A DNA stretch of 64,000 bases, taken from positions 1 through 64,000 of the forward strand of contig NZ_JAIQYZ010000007.1 of the NCBI RefSeq assembly GCF_020164495.1, written 5' to 3'. This document shows, piece after piece, positions 19,002 through 27,158 of the stretch (position 1 is its first letter; each line of letters begins with the position of its first letter). The notes below the pieces were generated by a model that was given only the letters and a program-made list of their open reading frames with translations, searched no databases and was not told the DNA's origin. Made by a program: the position numbers and the translations under genes. Source of the DNA: Psychroflexus lacisalsi. Lineage in GTDB: Bacteria > Bacteroidota > Bacteroidia > Flavobacteriales > Flavobacteriaceae.

Positions 19002-19823
19002 TTAACCCAACCCTACATCTAAAGTCATCATCACTACAAAACCACCAATAAAACCGAGGGTGGCCAAATCGATGTTACGGTCCTGTTGTGACTCAGGAAC
19101 TACTTCTTCAATCACTACAAATATCATGGCTCCAGCTGCAAAACATAAAGCATATGGCAAAATAGGCTCAAAAGTCAAGACTGCCCATGCGCCAAGCACT
19201 GCCGCAAAAGGTTCTACGATGGCAGACAAATGACCATAATTAAAACTCTTCCAACGGGAAAGTCCAAGTCCGCGAAGCGGCATAGCGACAGCAAAGCCTT
19301 CTGGAAAGTTTTGTAAACCTATCCCAATGGCTAACGCCACCGCGCCTCCAATGCTTGCGCCCTCCATCCCTGCGGCTGCTCCACCAAACAAAACTCCCAC
19401 GGCTAATCCTTCAGGGATGTTATGTAAAGTAATCGCAAGAGTTAATAAAACTGATTTATGCCATTTGGTTTTGACACCTTCTTTTCTATTCTCTTTGAAA
19501 TTGACGTGTAAGTGAGGTAATACTTTATCGAGCCCAAAAATGAATAAAGCTCCAAGTACAAATCCCACCGCTGCAGGAATAACTTTTATAAATCCCTCGC
19601 CTTCGCTCATTTCAATGCCTGGAGCCAACAAACTCCAAAAACTCGCTGCTACCATTACCCCACCAGTAAAACCGAGCATAGCATCAAAAAACTTTCGGTT
19701 CATACTTTTAAATAAGAACACTAAAGATGCCCCAAGTCCTGTCACCAACCAGGTGAAAATAGTGGCAATAAGTGCTGCCATCACAGGATCCTGAGCTTCG
19801 AAAAAAGAGATTAAATTCTCCAT
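19002..19823 (-). CDS. ZIP family divalent metal transporter
   Basis: 273 aa with about eight membrane segments. The binuclear metal centre motifs are present: HNIPEGLAVGV in segment 4 and QNFPEGFAVAMPL in segment 5. Between them is a Gly/Ala-rich stretch, and a His/Lys-rich cytoplasmic loop (LPHLHVNF...) precedes them. ZIP proteins carry Zn, Fe or Mn into the cytoplasm; the metal cannot be told from the sequence. It is 2 bp downstream of the DtxR-like regulator gene, hence co-transcribed and very likely controlled by it. Confidence 0.93.
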   Translation of the reverse strand: MENLISFFEAQDPVMAALIATIFTWLVTGLGASLVFLFKSMNRKFFDAMLGFTGGVMVAASFWSLLAPGIEMSEGEGFIKVIPAAVGFVLGALFIFGLDKVLPHLHVNFKENRKEGVKTKWHKSVLLTLAITLHNIPEGLAVGVLFGGAAAGMEGASIGGAVALAIGIGLQNFPEGFAVAMPLRGLGLSRWKSFNYGHLSAIVEPFAAVLGAWAVLTFEPILPYALCFAAGAMIFVVIEEVVPESQQDRNIDLATLGFIGGFVVMMTLDVGLG

Positions 19824-19825
19824 AA

Positions 19826-20479
19826 TTAGATTTTTATAAAAATGTTTGCAGTTACCATCGTGGATACTCTTAAACTTTGGTCTTCAATCTGAATCAACAT
19901 TGATCCGTCAAATTCTTCTTTGTCAAGGACTTCAATGGTTTTGCCTAAGGCAATGTTATTCTTGTCCAGGTATTTCAAAAATTCTGGAGAAGTATCTTTA
20001 ACACCTACCAGCGTTCCTTTTTCTTCCTTAGTCAGGTCCGCTAACAAGGTTTTATTGGCGACCTGGAAATCGCCATGAGCATCTGGAATAGGGTCGCCGT
20101 GTGGATCTCGTTTTGGATAATCCAAAAACTTATCCAGTTCTGAAATCAATTTTTCAGATTTGATGTGTTCCAATTCTTCAGCGACTTCATGGACTTCGTC
20201 CCAGCTAAAATCTAGTTTTTCCACAAGAAATACTTCCCATAATCTATGTTTTCTTATGATTTGTAAGGCGGTTTCTCGACCTGAATCAGAAAGATAAACT
20301 CCTTGGTATTTTTTATAGATTACAAGATGTTTATCAGACAACTTTTTAACCATATCGGTAACAGAAGAGGCTTTAGTTTGCATTTCTTCCGCCAAGGCAT
20401 TTGTACTTACACCAGCTTTGGGATGCGTTTGCAGATGAAAAATCGCTTTGAGATAATTCTCTTCAGATAGGGAAAACAT
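19826..20479 (-). CDS. DtxR/MntR-family metal-dependent transcriptional regulator
   Basis: 217 aa. An N-terminal winged helix (SEENYLKAIFHL, then VSTNALAEEMQTKASSVTDMVKKL) is followed by the metal-binding and dimerisation region (HRLWEVFLVEKLDFSWDEVHEVAEELEHI, with the His/Glu ligands of the family) and a C-terminal SH3-like FeoA domain (about 145-217). Such proteins bind operators when loaded with Fe or Mn. The gene shares an operon with the ZIP transporter. A palindrome with TTTAG and CTAAT arms lies 54 bp upstream (20533-20548) and may be its own operator. Confidence 0.93.
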   Translation of the reverse strand: MFSLSEENYLKAIFHLQTHPKAGVSTNALAEEMQTKASSVTDMVKKLSDKHLVIYKKYQGVYLSDSGRETALQIIRKHRLWEVFLVEKLDFSWDEVHEVAEELEHIKSEKLISELDKFLDYPKRDPHGDPIPDAHGDFQVANKTLLADLTKEEKGTLVGVKDTSPEFLKYLDKNNIALGKTIEVLDKEEFDGSMLIQIEDQSLRVSTMVTANIFIKI

Positions 20480-20532
20480 AATTTAGTTTTAGATTACACG
20501 AAAGTAATAATTAAATTTATTCCCATAAAATA

Positions 20533-20548
20533 TTTAGATACCTCTAAT
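20533..20548. promoter_or_regulatory. Candidate operator of the DtxR-like regulator
   Basis: TTTAG, six bases, CTAAT. It is 54 bp upstream of the regulator start at 20479. The same design, with better arms, is at 23727-23744 in front of a TonB receptor gene. Confidence 0.4.
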
Positions 20549-20696
20549 TTTAAAATATCTTTTACTTAGTTATCAATTTTTGGAATTGATGTGATTGTGA
20601 TTCAAATTTTTTGAAGTACATGTCATTGGAACACCAAAGCATTTTTATTAATGAAAATTTAATAAAAATGCATTCTATTATAAAAACTATTAGCAA

Positions 20697-20704
20697 TAGT
20701 TTTG
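20697..20704 (+). promoter_or_regulatory. -7 promoter box for the GNAT-ovoA pair
   Basis: TAGTTTTG matches TAnnTTTG. The expected transcription start falls at about 20711, next to the ATG at 20712, so the mRNA may be leaderless. Confidence 0.5.
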
Positions 20705-20711
20705 TATTTAC

Positions 20712-21245
20712 ATGATTTCATTAAACAAAGCAGGCAGAAATTCATATTCGGACGTCAAGCAGGAGCTTGTACGTCTTTATTTGAGTGCGTTTACAGAAGG
20801 AATTTCCGCTCAGAAGATAACTACCGATGATGCAGAAACCTACCTGGATAAATTATTTACTGACGGTTACGGGATTTTTGGATTTTCAGACGATCAATTA
20901 ATTGCGGCTTTAATTTCAATCCCTTTAACCTCCGATAACGAACGCCCAGAAAACATCAGAACATTATACGACAGTACAACTACTGAATATATTGCAGAAG
21001 TACTTGTCGATAAAAATTTCCGTGGAATGGGGTTGGGTAAAAAATTGATGCAGACGTTTGAAGATCATTTAGATAAAAATTCAGAGCACGTCTTATTGAG
21101 AGTTTGGGATCAAAATGAGGCTGCTGTTACCTTATACCAAAAAACTGGGTTCGAGGTTTGCGGTCACATCGTTCAAGAAAAAATCAGGCCTCTTACAAAT
21201 GAGAAGTTTGTAATGCATAAAAATTATATGGTAAAGACTTATTAG
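20712..21245 (+). CDS. GNAT family N-acetyltransferase, partner of OvoA
   Basis: 177 aa. The acetyl-CoA binding motif A is visible (AEVLVDKNFRGMGLGKKLMQTF), with R-G-M-G-L-G-K as the Q/RxxGxG/A signature, followed by ALYQKTGFEVCG of motif B. The C-terminal part ends in IRPLTNEKFVMHKN. It is 9 bp upstream of ovoA and shares its promoter. The substrate is not known; the pairing with OvoA suggests that an amino acid, a His/Cys derivative or ovothiol itself is acetylated, or it is a passenger. The start at 20712 is very close to the predicted transcription start. Confidence 0.85.
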   Translation: MISLNKAGRNSYSDVKQELVRLYLSAFTEGISAQKITTDDAETYLDKLFTDGYGIFGFSDDQLIAALISIPLTSDNERPENIRTLYDSTTTEYIAEVLVDKNFRGMGLGKKLMQTFEDHLDKNSEHVLLRVWDQNEAAVTLYQKTGFEVCGHIVQEKIRPLTNEKFVMHKNYMVKTY

Positions 21246-21254
21246 TCCATTAAT

Positions 21255-23360
21255 ATGAAACAATTTAATCTTAAAACCCCTAACCTTGTTGAGGGGAAGC
21301 AACAACTGAAACGTCAAGAAATTCTTGATTATTTTAATAGAACCTTTAGTCTGGATGACGAGTTGTATAAAACGCTTAAGGATGAAAAAGCTTTCTACAT
21401 GCGAGCTGACCAGCTTCGCCATCCACTCATTTTTTATTACGGACATACGTCGTGTTTTTATGTCAATAAGCTGGTGTTAGCTGGACTTATACCCGCTCCT
21501 ATCAATCCTGCTATTGAGTCCATGTTTGCCATTGGTGTTGATGAGATGTCATGGGATGATTTGAATGACAAAAATTATAACTGGCCTAGCGTTGATGAGG
21601 TTACTAATTACCGCAATACTGTAAAATCGACAATAATAAAACTGATTAACGAATTGCCTTTAACGCTTCCTATCAATTGGGAAAGTGCGTTTTGGCCCAT
21701 CATTATGGGAATCGAGCATCAAAATATTCATATTGAAACTTCATCAGTTTTAATAAGGCAATTGCCTGTTGAGATGCTACAAAATGCAAGTTTTGATGCG
21801 GTATATAACACAGATGAACAACCTGTTCAAAATGAACTGATCACTGTTGAAGGTGCCGAAATGCAGTTGGGAAAACCACATGGTCATCATTCTTATGGAT
21901 GGGATTTGGAATACGGTACCTATAATGAAAATGTCAAAGAGTTTAAAGCTTCCAAATACCTGGTTTCCAACGCTGAATTTCTAGAGTTTGTCGAAGATGG
22001 TGGCTACCAAAATGAACAGTGGTGGACTGAAGAAGGTTGGTCCTGGAAAACCTATAAAAAGTCAGAATATCCTTTATTTTGGCATAAAAACGGGCATTCA
22101 TATAAACTCCGCTTAATGACCATGCTTGTGCCCATGAAATGGAGTTTTCCTGCTGAAATCAATTATCTAGAAGCTAAGGCATTTTGCAACTGGAAATCTG
22201 CTAAAACAGGAAAAAAATTGCGTTTACCAACCGAGGCAGAATGGTACCGTTTAGTTGAATATAGCGATGTCAAAGATGCTACCGAGTGGGATTCTGCACC
22301 AGGGAATATTAATTTAGAACATTATACATCTCCCTGTCCGGTAGATAAGTTTTCATTTGGAGATTTTTATGATGTTGTGGGCAATGTCTGGCAGTGGACA
22401 GAAAGTCCGATTACAGGCTATCCAGGATTTAAAGTACATCCTTTGTACGATGATTTCTCAACGCCAACTTTTGACGGAAAACACAACATTATCAAAGGAG
22501 GGTCATGGATTTCTACTGGAAATGAAGCTACACTTCATGCGAGGTATGCTTTCAGAAGACACTTTTACCAGCATGCTGGTTTTAGATACATTGAATCTGA
22601 ATTTGAACCAAAAATTCGAATTGACAGTTATGAAATTGACGAAGAAGTAGTGATTTCATGTGAAGAAAATTATGGAGAGGATTACTTAGGCTTTCAGAAA
22701 TATCCACTTCAACTTGCTGAACTATTAAAAGACCAAATTGAAAATCCCGCGGATAAAAAGTTTCTGGATTTGAATTGTAGTACAGGCCGTTTGGCTTTTG
22801 AAGCTTCAAAAATGTTTAAAGAAGTGACGGCCATCGATACTTCCGCACGCTTTATTCGACCTGCCATTGAGTTACAAAACAATGGTTTACTTCGCTATGT
22901 CATCAAAGATGAAGGCGATTTGCAATTGTATAAAGATGTATTATTAGAAGATATAAAGCTTAATAATAATACGAGTCCTTTGCATTTCTTGCAGGACGAT
23001 GCGATGAAACTAAAAAAGAAATTCAGTGATTATGATGTAATTTTAGCTTTCAATTTACTTGAAGAACTTCAAAATCCAACTGCTTTTCTCAGCACAATCC
23101 ATGAACGATTAAATGACGGCGGCACACTGATTCTTGGCTCAACTTACCAATGGCAAGAAAGCGTTAGCCATAAAGACAATTGGGTAGGTGGTGTCAAAAA
23201 GAATGGTGAACCTGTGAAATCTATCGAAGGTATAAGTGATATTTTATCATCTCATTTTACTATAGTATCACAGCCATTTGATTTACAATACGCAACTAGA
23301 AAATCAAGTCGAAATTTTGAAGTAAATAGTTCTGAAATAAGTATTTGGAGAAAAAAGTAA
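21255..23360 (+). CDS. ovoA: 5-histidylcysteine sulfoxide synthase / 4-mercaptohistidine N1-methyltransferase
   Basis: 701 aa, the full length of bacterial OvoA. Three parts are visible: a DinB-like N-terminus with the iron ligands H64 (YYGHTSCF), H155 and H159 (GIEHQNIHIETSS, the HX3HXE motif); a formylglycine-enzyme-like middle domain (WDLEYGTYNENV, RLPTEAEWYRL, GNVWQWTES, IKGGSWIS, AFRRHFY); and a C-terminal SAM methyltransferase (FLDLNCSTGRLAFEASK near 500, AIDTSARFI, DVILAFNLLEEL). OvoA joins cysteine and histidine with O2 to 5-histidylcysteine sulfoxide and later methylates the ring, making ovothiol A, a thiol antioxidant. An OvoB-type lyase is not encoded in the window. No gene lies in the next 399 bp. 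Confidence 0.95.
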   Translation: MKQFNLKTPNLVEGKQQLKRQEILDYFNRTFSLDDELYKTLKDEKAFYMRADQLRHPLIFYYGHTSCFYVNKLVLAGLIPAPINPAIESMFAIGVDEMSWDDLNDKNYNWPSVDEVTNYRNTVKSTIIKLINELPLTLPINWESAFWPIIMGIEHQNIHIETSSVLIRQLPVEMLQNASFDAVYNTDEQPVQNELITVEGAEMQLGKPHGHHSYGWDLEYGTYNENVKEFKASKYLVSNAEFLEFVEDGGYQNEQWWTEEGWSWKTYKKSEYPLFWHKNGHSYKLRLMTMLVPMKWSFPAEINYLEAKAFCNWKSAKTGKKLRLPTEAEWYRLVEYSDVKDATEWDSAPGNINLEHYTSPCPVDKFSFGDFYDVVGNVWQWTESPITGYPGFKVHPLYDDFSTPTFDGKHNIIKGGSWISTGNEATLHARYAFRRHFYQHAGFRYIESEFEPKIRIDSYEIDEEVVISCEENYGEDYLGFQKYPLQLAELLKDQIENPADKKFLDLNCSTGRLAFEASKMFKEVTAIDTSARFIRPAIELQNNGLLRYVIKDEGDLQLYKDVLLEDIKLNNNTSPLHFLQDDAMKLKKKFSDYDVILAFNLLEELQNPTAFLSTIHERLNDGGTLILGSTYQWQESVSHKDNWVGGVKKNGEPVKSIEGISDILSSHFTIVSQPFDLQYATRKSSRNFEVNSSEISIWRKK

Positions 23361-23563
23361 ATCTTTGGCTTTAGATCAAAGTCAGCAGTTTCATTATGAC
23401 TTATTTGAAACAAACTAATTCTTTGAAGTGGTTACTAAAGCTAGCATCTGTTCAATTTAGATTTAGATATTTTGATTCAAATAAATTGCGTTTAATTAAG
23501 TAAGTTTATTATTCCTACTATTTGTGAATTTTAAATAGTAATCATATAGTTTGAAAAGTAAAC

Positions 23564-23590
23564 AAAAAACTCCGCTAAGCGGAGTTTTTT
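23564..23590 (+). terminator. Intrinsic terminator
   Basis: CTCCGCT (23570-23576), A, AGCGGAG (23578-23584) flanked by six A on the left and six T on the right, so it can work in both directions. It is 204 bp after ovoA. Of the rest of 23361-23759, the only other structure is a dyad TACTATTT...AAATAGTA at about 23515-23540; I see no gene. Confidence 0.85.
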
Positions 23591-23726
23591 GTTTTGCAAT
23601 ACAAATTAATTACTTCCCTGATCATTTTATCAGCCATACTTGATAAATATCTCCTAAGATAATAATTCAACCCATTCATAAATTTTTTGTTAATCACTTT
23701 TATTATTTAGATGTCTGACTTTTTAT

Positions 23727-23744
23727 TTTTAGCTTTGTCTAAAA
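23727..23744 (+). promoter_or_regulatory. Promoter with overlapping palindromic operator before the TonB receptor
   Basis: The -7 box TAGCTTTG (23730-23737) lies within TTTTAGCTTTGTCTAAAA, perfect 6-bp arms around six bases. A protein bound here would block transcription. The arms match the site in front of the DtxR-like regulator (20533-20548), so metal-dependent repression is inferred. Confidence 0.5.
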
Positions 23745-23759
23745 TTAAATTGATTATTA

Positions 23760-26027
23760 ATGAAATATATAATTTTGTTAGCCTTATCGCTTGTAAGTTT
23801 CGGATCTTTTTCTCAAAATGGGAGCATAAAAGGGAAAGTAAGTTTTGAAGATGAAGCTGGCTTATCAGCAACAATTGAAATTATTGGTGAAAACAACTAT
23901 ACAGTTACAGATCAAAACAACATATTTTCATTTCAAAATTTAGCTGAAGGCACTTATAATTTGAAGGTTACTTCACTAGGCTATATCGACTTAACCAAGT
24001 CAGTAGAAGTAAAATCAGAAGAAATCACTAGGGTTCAATTTCAACTTCAACCCAAAAACAATACCTTAAAGGAGGTTGTGATTATTGATCAGCAGACAGG
24101 CTTGAATTCAAAAACGCCTTACAATTATACGCCTGTGAGTATGGATAGAATTGAAAATAAAAGCAGCCCGTCAGGAGTCATGGGTATTCTAAGAGAAGTT
24201 CCCGGCGTTTATGGCGCTGAATTCGGGCAAGGGATTGTCAAACCATTTATTCGCGGGCTTGGTTTTAGTCGTGTGGCTACTATTTTCCAGGGCAATAAAT
24301 TAGAAAATCAACAATGGGGCGCCGATCATGGCTTGGGGGTAAATGATCTGGGAGTAGAGAGTATCGACGTCATCAAAGGTCCTGCTTCTGTACTTTACGG
24401 TTCCGGAGCTTTAGGCGGAGTCATTTTGATTCAGGATGATGAGTTTTATAAAACTTCAAAAGAGCTCTCAGGTAATTTTGGAACTACTTTCAATTCAGTT
24501 TCTAATGGATTTAGAACTTACGGTTCTGTAGGCCAAAAATTGGAAAATGATCTTTTCGTTGGGGCTGAACTTGCTTACGAAAATCACGCTGATTACAAAT
24601 CTGGTGATGGTGATATCATTGGCAACAGCAGATTCAATATGAGTAGCGCGAGAGTTCATGCAGGGATTGATAAAGAAAATTTCGACAATAAATTATCGGT
24701 TTCCTATTCAAGACAAAACCTTGGAATTATTGAAGATAACGAGCTGGAAAATTCCAATGCCACCACAAGAAATGATAGAGATATGCAGTTACCGTTTCAG
24801 GAAGTGACCGATGTTTTAGTATCTTACAATCAACGTATCGACCATGGAAAATTTGAATCTGTTTTTCAAATCTCTCATCATTTTAACGATAGGAAAGAAA
24901 TTGAGAATGACCTGAATCTTGTAGATCTTGGCCTTAACCAAAACAATACTTTTTACAACGCCAGACTAAATTTTGACACTGGTCGATTCAGTCACAATTT
25001 CGGACTTCAAGGAAATTTCTTAAGGAACGAAAATCAAAATAAGGTTCAGGAAATTTTAATACCCAATGCCAGTTATTCTGAAAATGGCGCCTATTATATG
25101 GTTAATCTTGACTGGAAGACTTACTTCATTCAAGCAGCTCTACGATACGATTACAGAACAGTCAATGCAGATGCGAGTGATTCACAATTTATAGATGCAG
25201 ACTTTGTGTTGCCTGGCGAACCAGAAAGCAGAACACTGGAGTCCAACTTCAATGGGTTTACCGGATCGCTTGGGATTACTAAAACCTTGAGCAAAACTCA
25301 AAAGCTTAAAGCAAATATTTCCTCAGGCTTCCGCTCTCCAGATTTAGCTGAATTATATTCTTTTGGCCAACACCCAGGTACCAATAGATTTGAAATTGGT
25401 AATGCCAATTTTGAACGTGAACAAAGCATACAGCTTGATCTAAATTATAGTTTGACTATGGATAGATTTAGGCTGGACTGGTCTATTTTTGGAAGTCAGG
25501 TCGATAACTTTATCTTTTTTGCAGATACAGGAGAACTTCAGCCAGATTCAGGACTTCAAATTTGGGAATATCAGCAGGTCGAAGCTCAACTTTATGGAAG
25601 TGAAATCAATTTGCAGTATGTCGCTTTGGAAGATCGAAACTTGAGATTCAATCTTGGAGCAGCTTTGGTAAGAGGTGAGAATAAGGATTTTGATGAACCG
25701 CTCACTTTTATTCCGCCAGATAATTTAAATTTTGAAGTGAATTATGGGTTTGGCAGGCTACAAAATACATCCTTATATTCAAAAATAAGAACAGTGGCCA
25801 GACAGGATCGTCCTGGATTTAATGAACAAGAAACCCCAGGCTTTACTTTAGTAGATATTGGATTAAGCAGAACATTTGATCTCGGAAAAACCAATCAGAT
25901 TGAGGCATCGATTGCTCTACAAAATTTGCTCGACAAAACTTACGTAGACCATTTATCAATCTTGAGAGCTTTTAACATTCCAAGCCCAGGAAGGAATCTA
26001 TCTATTAACCTTAGGTATAATTTTTAA
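23760..26027 (+). CDS. TonB-dependent receptor, possibly for a metal or metal chelate
   Basis: 755 aa. Signal peptide about 1-18 (SFSQN). Residues about 22-100 are a carboxypeptidase-like domain (IKGKVSFEDEAGLSATIEI). The plug follows (GVMGILREVPGVYGAEFGQG, PFIRGLGFSRVATIFQG, QWGADHGLGV, IDVIKGPASVLYGSGALGGVI). A compact barrel ends with LRYNF. The length and plug resemble receptors for siderophores or metals rather than SusC-type glycan transporters; no SusD gene is nearby. The candidate DtxR-type operator at 23727 points to iron, manganese or zinc. Single gene, with a weak dyad terminator at 26063-26079. Confidence 0.9.
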   Translation: MKYIILLALSLVSFGSFSQNGSIKGKVSFEDEAGLSATIEIIGENNYTVTDQNNIFSFQNLAEGTYNLKVTSLGYIDLTKSVEVKSEEITRVQFQLQPKNNTLKEVVIIDQQTGLNSKTPYNYTPVSMDRIENKSSPSGVMGILREVPGVYGAEFGQGIVKPFIRGLGFSRVATIFQGNKLENQQWGADHGLGVNDLGVESIDVIKGPASVLYGSGALGGVILIQDDEFYKTSKELSGNFGTTFNSVSNGFRTYGSVGQKLENDLFVGAELAYENHADYKSGDGDIIGNSRFNMSSARVHAGIDKENFDNKLSVSYSRQNLGIIEDNELENSNATTRNDRDMQLPFQEVTDVLVSYNQRIDHGKFESVFQISHHFNDRKEIENDLNLVDLGLNQNNTFYNARLNFDTGRFSHNFGLQGNFLRNENQNKVQEILIPNASYSENGAYYMVNLDWKTYFIQAALRYDYRTVNADASDSQFIDADFVLPGEPESRTLESNFNGFTGSLGITKTLSKTQKLKANISSGFRSPDLAELYSFGQHPGTNRFEIGNANFEREQSIQLDLNYSLTMDRFRLDWSIFGSQVDNFIFFADTGELQPDSGLQIWEYQQVEAQLYGSEINLQYVALEDRNLRFNLGAALVRGENKDFDEPLTFIPPDNLNFEVNYGFGRLQNTSLYSKIRTVARQDRPGFNEQETPGFTLVDIGLSRTFDLGKTNQIEASIALQNLLDKTYVDHLSILRAFNIPSPGRNLSINLRYNF

Positions 26028-26062
26028 AAGATTTTAAACTAGTTATTTCGTATTTGTTATCC

Positions 26063-26079
26063 ATACCAAGAGCTGGTAT
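26063..26079 (+). terminator. Weak dyad after the TonB receptor gene
   Basis: ATACCA (26063-26068), five bases, TGGTAT (26074-26079), then ATTTTATAAAA. The stem is short; the role is inferred from its position 36 bp after the stop. Confidence 0.35.
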
Positions 26080-26100
26080 ATTTTATAAAAATTAAAAGTT

Positions 26101-26351
26101 ATGGCCAAAAACACGTGAATTTTATTGGGAGACTATTTCGACAATTTTATTAACCGGCAGGTTAAAACAGGTCAATATTCTTTTGCTATTGAAGTCATAA
26201 GAGTTGCATTGAGAATGTTTGAACATGAAGAAGCAAAAAAAGCAGAGCTTATTAATAAATTAAGTAAGGGATAAGACTCAGGGTTTTTGAAGATTTTGAT
26301 CAAAAAAAAGTATTAGACCAACTCCATCAAAAACATCTGACTGAAAAATGA
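26101..26351 (+). pseudogene. Decayed parD-like antitoxin gene
   Basis: From ATG 26101 the frame reads MAKNT, a TGA at codon 6, then ILLGDYFDNFINRQVKTGQY and a ribbon-helix-helix-type helix (FAIEVIRVALRMFEHEEAKK) typical of ParD/CC2985-type antitoxins. It then hits TAA at the codon after NKLSKG. The normal C-terminus is recovered in another frame (VFEDFDQKKVLDQLHQKHL) and ends at 26351. So the gene has at least one nonsense change and one frameshift. It overlaps the parE remnant by ATGA, the usual arrangement of the operon. Confidence 0.75.
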
Positions 26352-26645
26352 AATATAGAATCAGTCGAGAGGCAAATCGAGACCTTGAGGCAATTTGACA
26401 GTTTGCATTCGATAATTGGTCTATTAAACGAGCAGATAGGTATTTCAATTTGATCATAGACGAAATTGAATATATAGCCCATAAATCCAAAATATGGAAA
26501 AGATTATTCTAAAATAAAAAAAGGATATTACTGCAGTCAAAAAAAATCTCACTTCATATTCTATAAAATCAATCTAAAGACAGAAGAAGTTTAAATCATA
26601 AGGATTTTACATCAACGGATGGACATTGAAACTCAATTGGAATAA
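26348..26645 (+). pseudogene. Decayed parE-like toxin gene
   Basis: From ATG 26348 the frame reads KYRISREANRDLEAI, a TGA at codon 17, QFAFDNWSIKRADRYFNLII, and IEYIAHKSK, then is lost. The family's C-terminal half reappears in a shifted frame (YGKDYSKIKKGYY, SHFIFYKINLKTEEV, a TAA, and RILHQRMDIETQLE) and ends with TAA at 26643-26645. These are recognisable RelE/ParE-type blocks. Two nonsense codons and a frameshift mean no toxin can be made. It is downstream of the parD remnant. Confidence 0.75.
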
Positions 26646-26765
26646 TCATTAATTGACAAATCAAATCCTAAATCTAATTTACTGACAAGACATACTTTTC
26701 TATAATTTCAACACTGATTAAATCGCGACCGCTTATCTTTAAACTTCAAGATAATCCTCACATTT

Positions 26766-27158
26766 ATGGAAGTTTCATTAACAACGCCTGCCCTATTATT
26801 TCCAGCGATTTCATTATTGCTTTTGGCTTATACCAATAGGTTTCTAACCATAGCTGGACTGATTAGGAATTTACATAAGAAATATCAGGACGATCCAGAT
26901 ACCAACATAAAAGCCCAAATTTCAAATTTGAAAAAGAGAGTGACTCTTATCAAAAACATGCAATTGTTTGGAATTGTTTCTCTTTTTCTTTGTGTAGTCA
27001 GCATGTTTGCCATTTATGAAACCTGGCAAACGATTGGCAGTATCATTTTTGGAATTTCACTAGTCTTGCTGATGATTTCGCTTATTTTATCCATTATTGA
27101 AATCCAAATCAGTGTGAAAGCCTTGAATATTCAACTGAAGAATATAGAAAACGATTAA
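26766..27158 (+). CDS. DUF2721 family membrane protein
   Basis: 130 aa. A membrane segment near the N-terminus (ALLFPAISLLLLAYTNRFL) is followed by a charged, probably helical loop (RNLHKKYQDDPDTNIKAQI, LKKRVTLI) and two more segments (FGIVSLFLCVVSMFAIYET and IIFGISLVLLMISLILSII). The layout and length are those of DUF2721 proteins, which have no known function. It is convergent with the reductase gene and overlaps it by 4 bp at the stops. No partner in an operon. Confidence 0.85.
   Translation: MEVSLTTPALLFPAISLLLLAYTNRFLTIAGLIRNLHKKYQDDPDTNIKAQISNLKKRVTLIKNMQLFGIVSLFLCVVSMFAIYETWQTIGSIIFGISLVLLMISLILSIIEIQISVKALNIQLKNIEND

Noticed and set aside
26278-26490. 70-codon minus-strand frame
   Set aside because: It is antisense to the parDE remnant, whose plus-strand blocks are recognisable.
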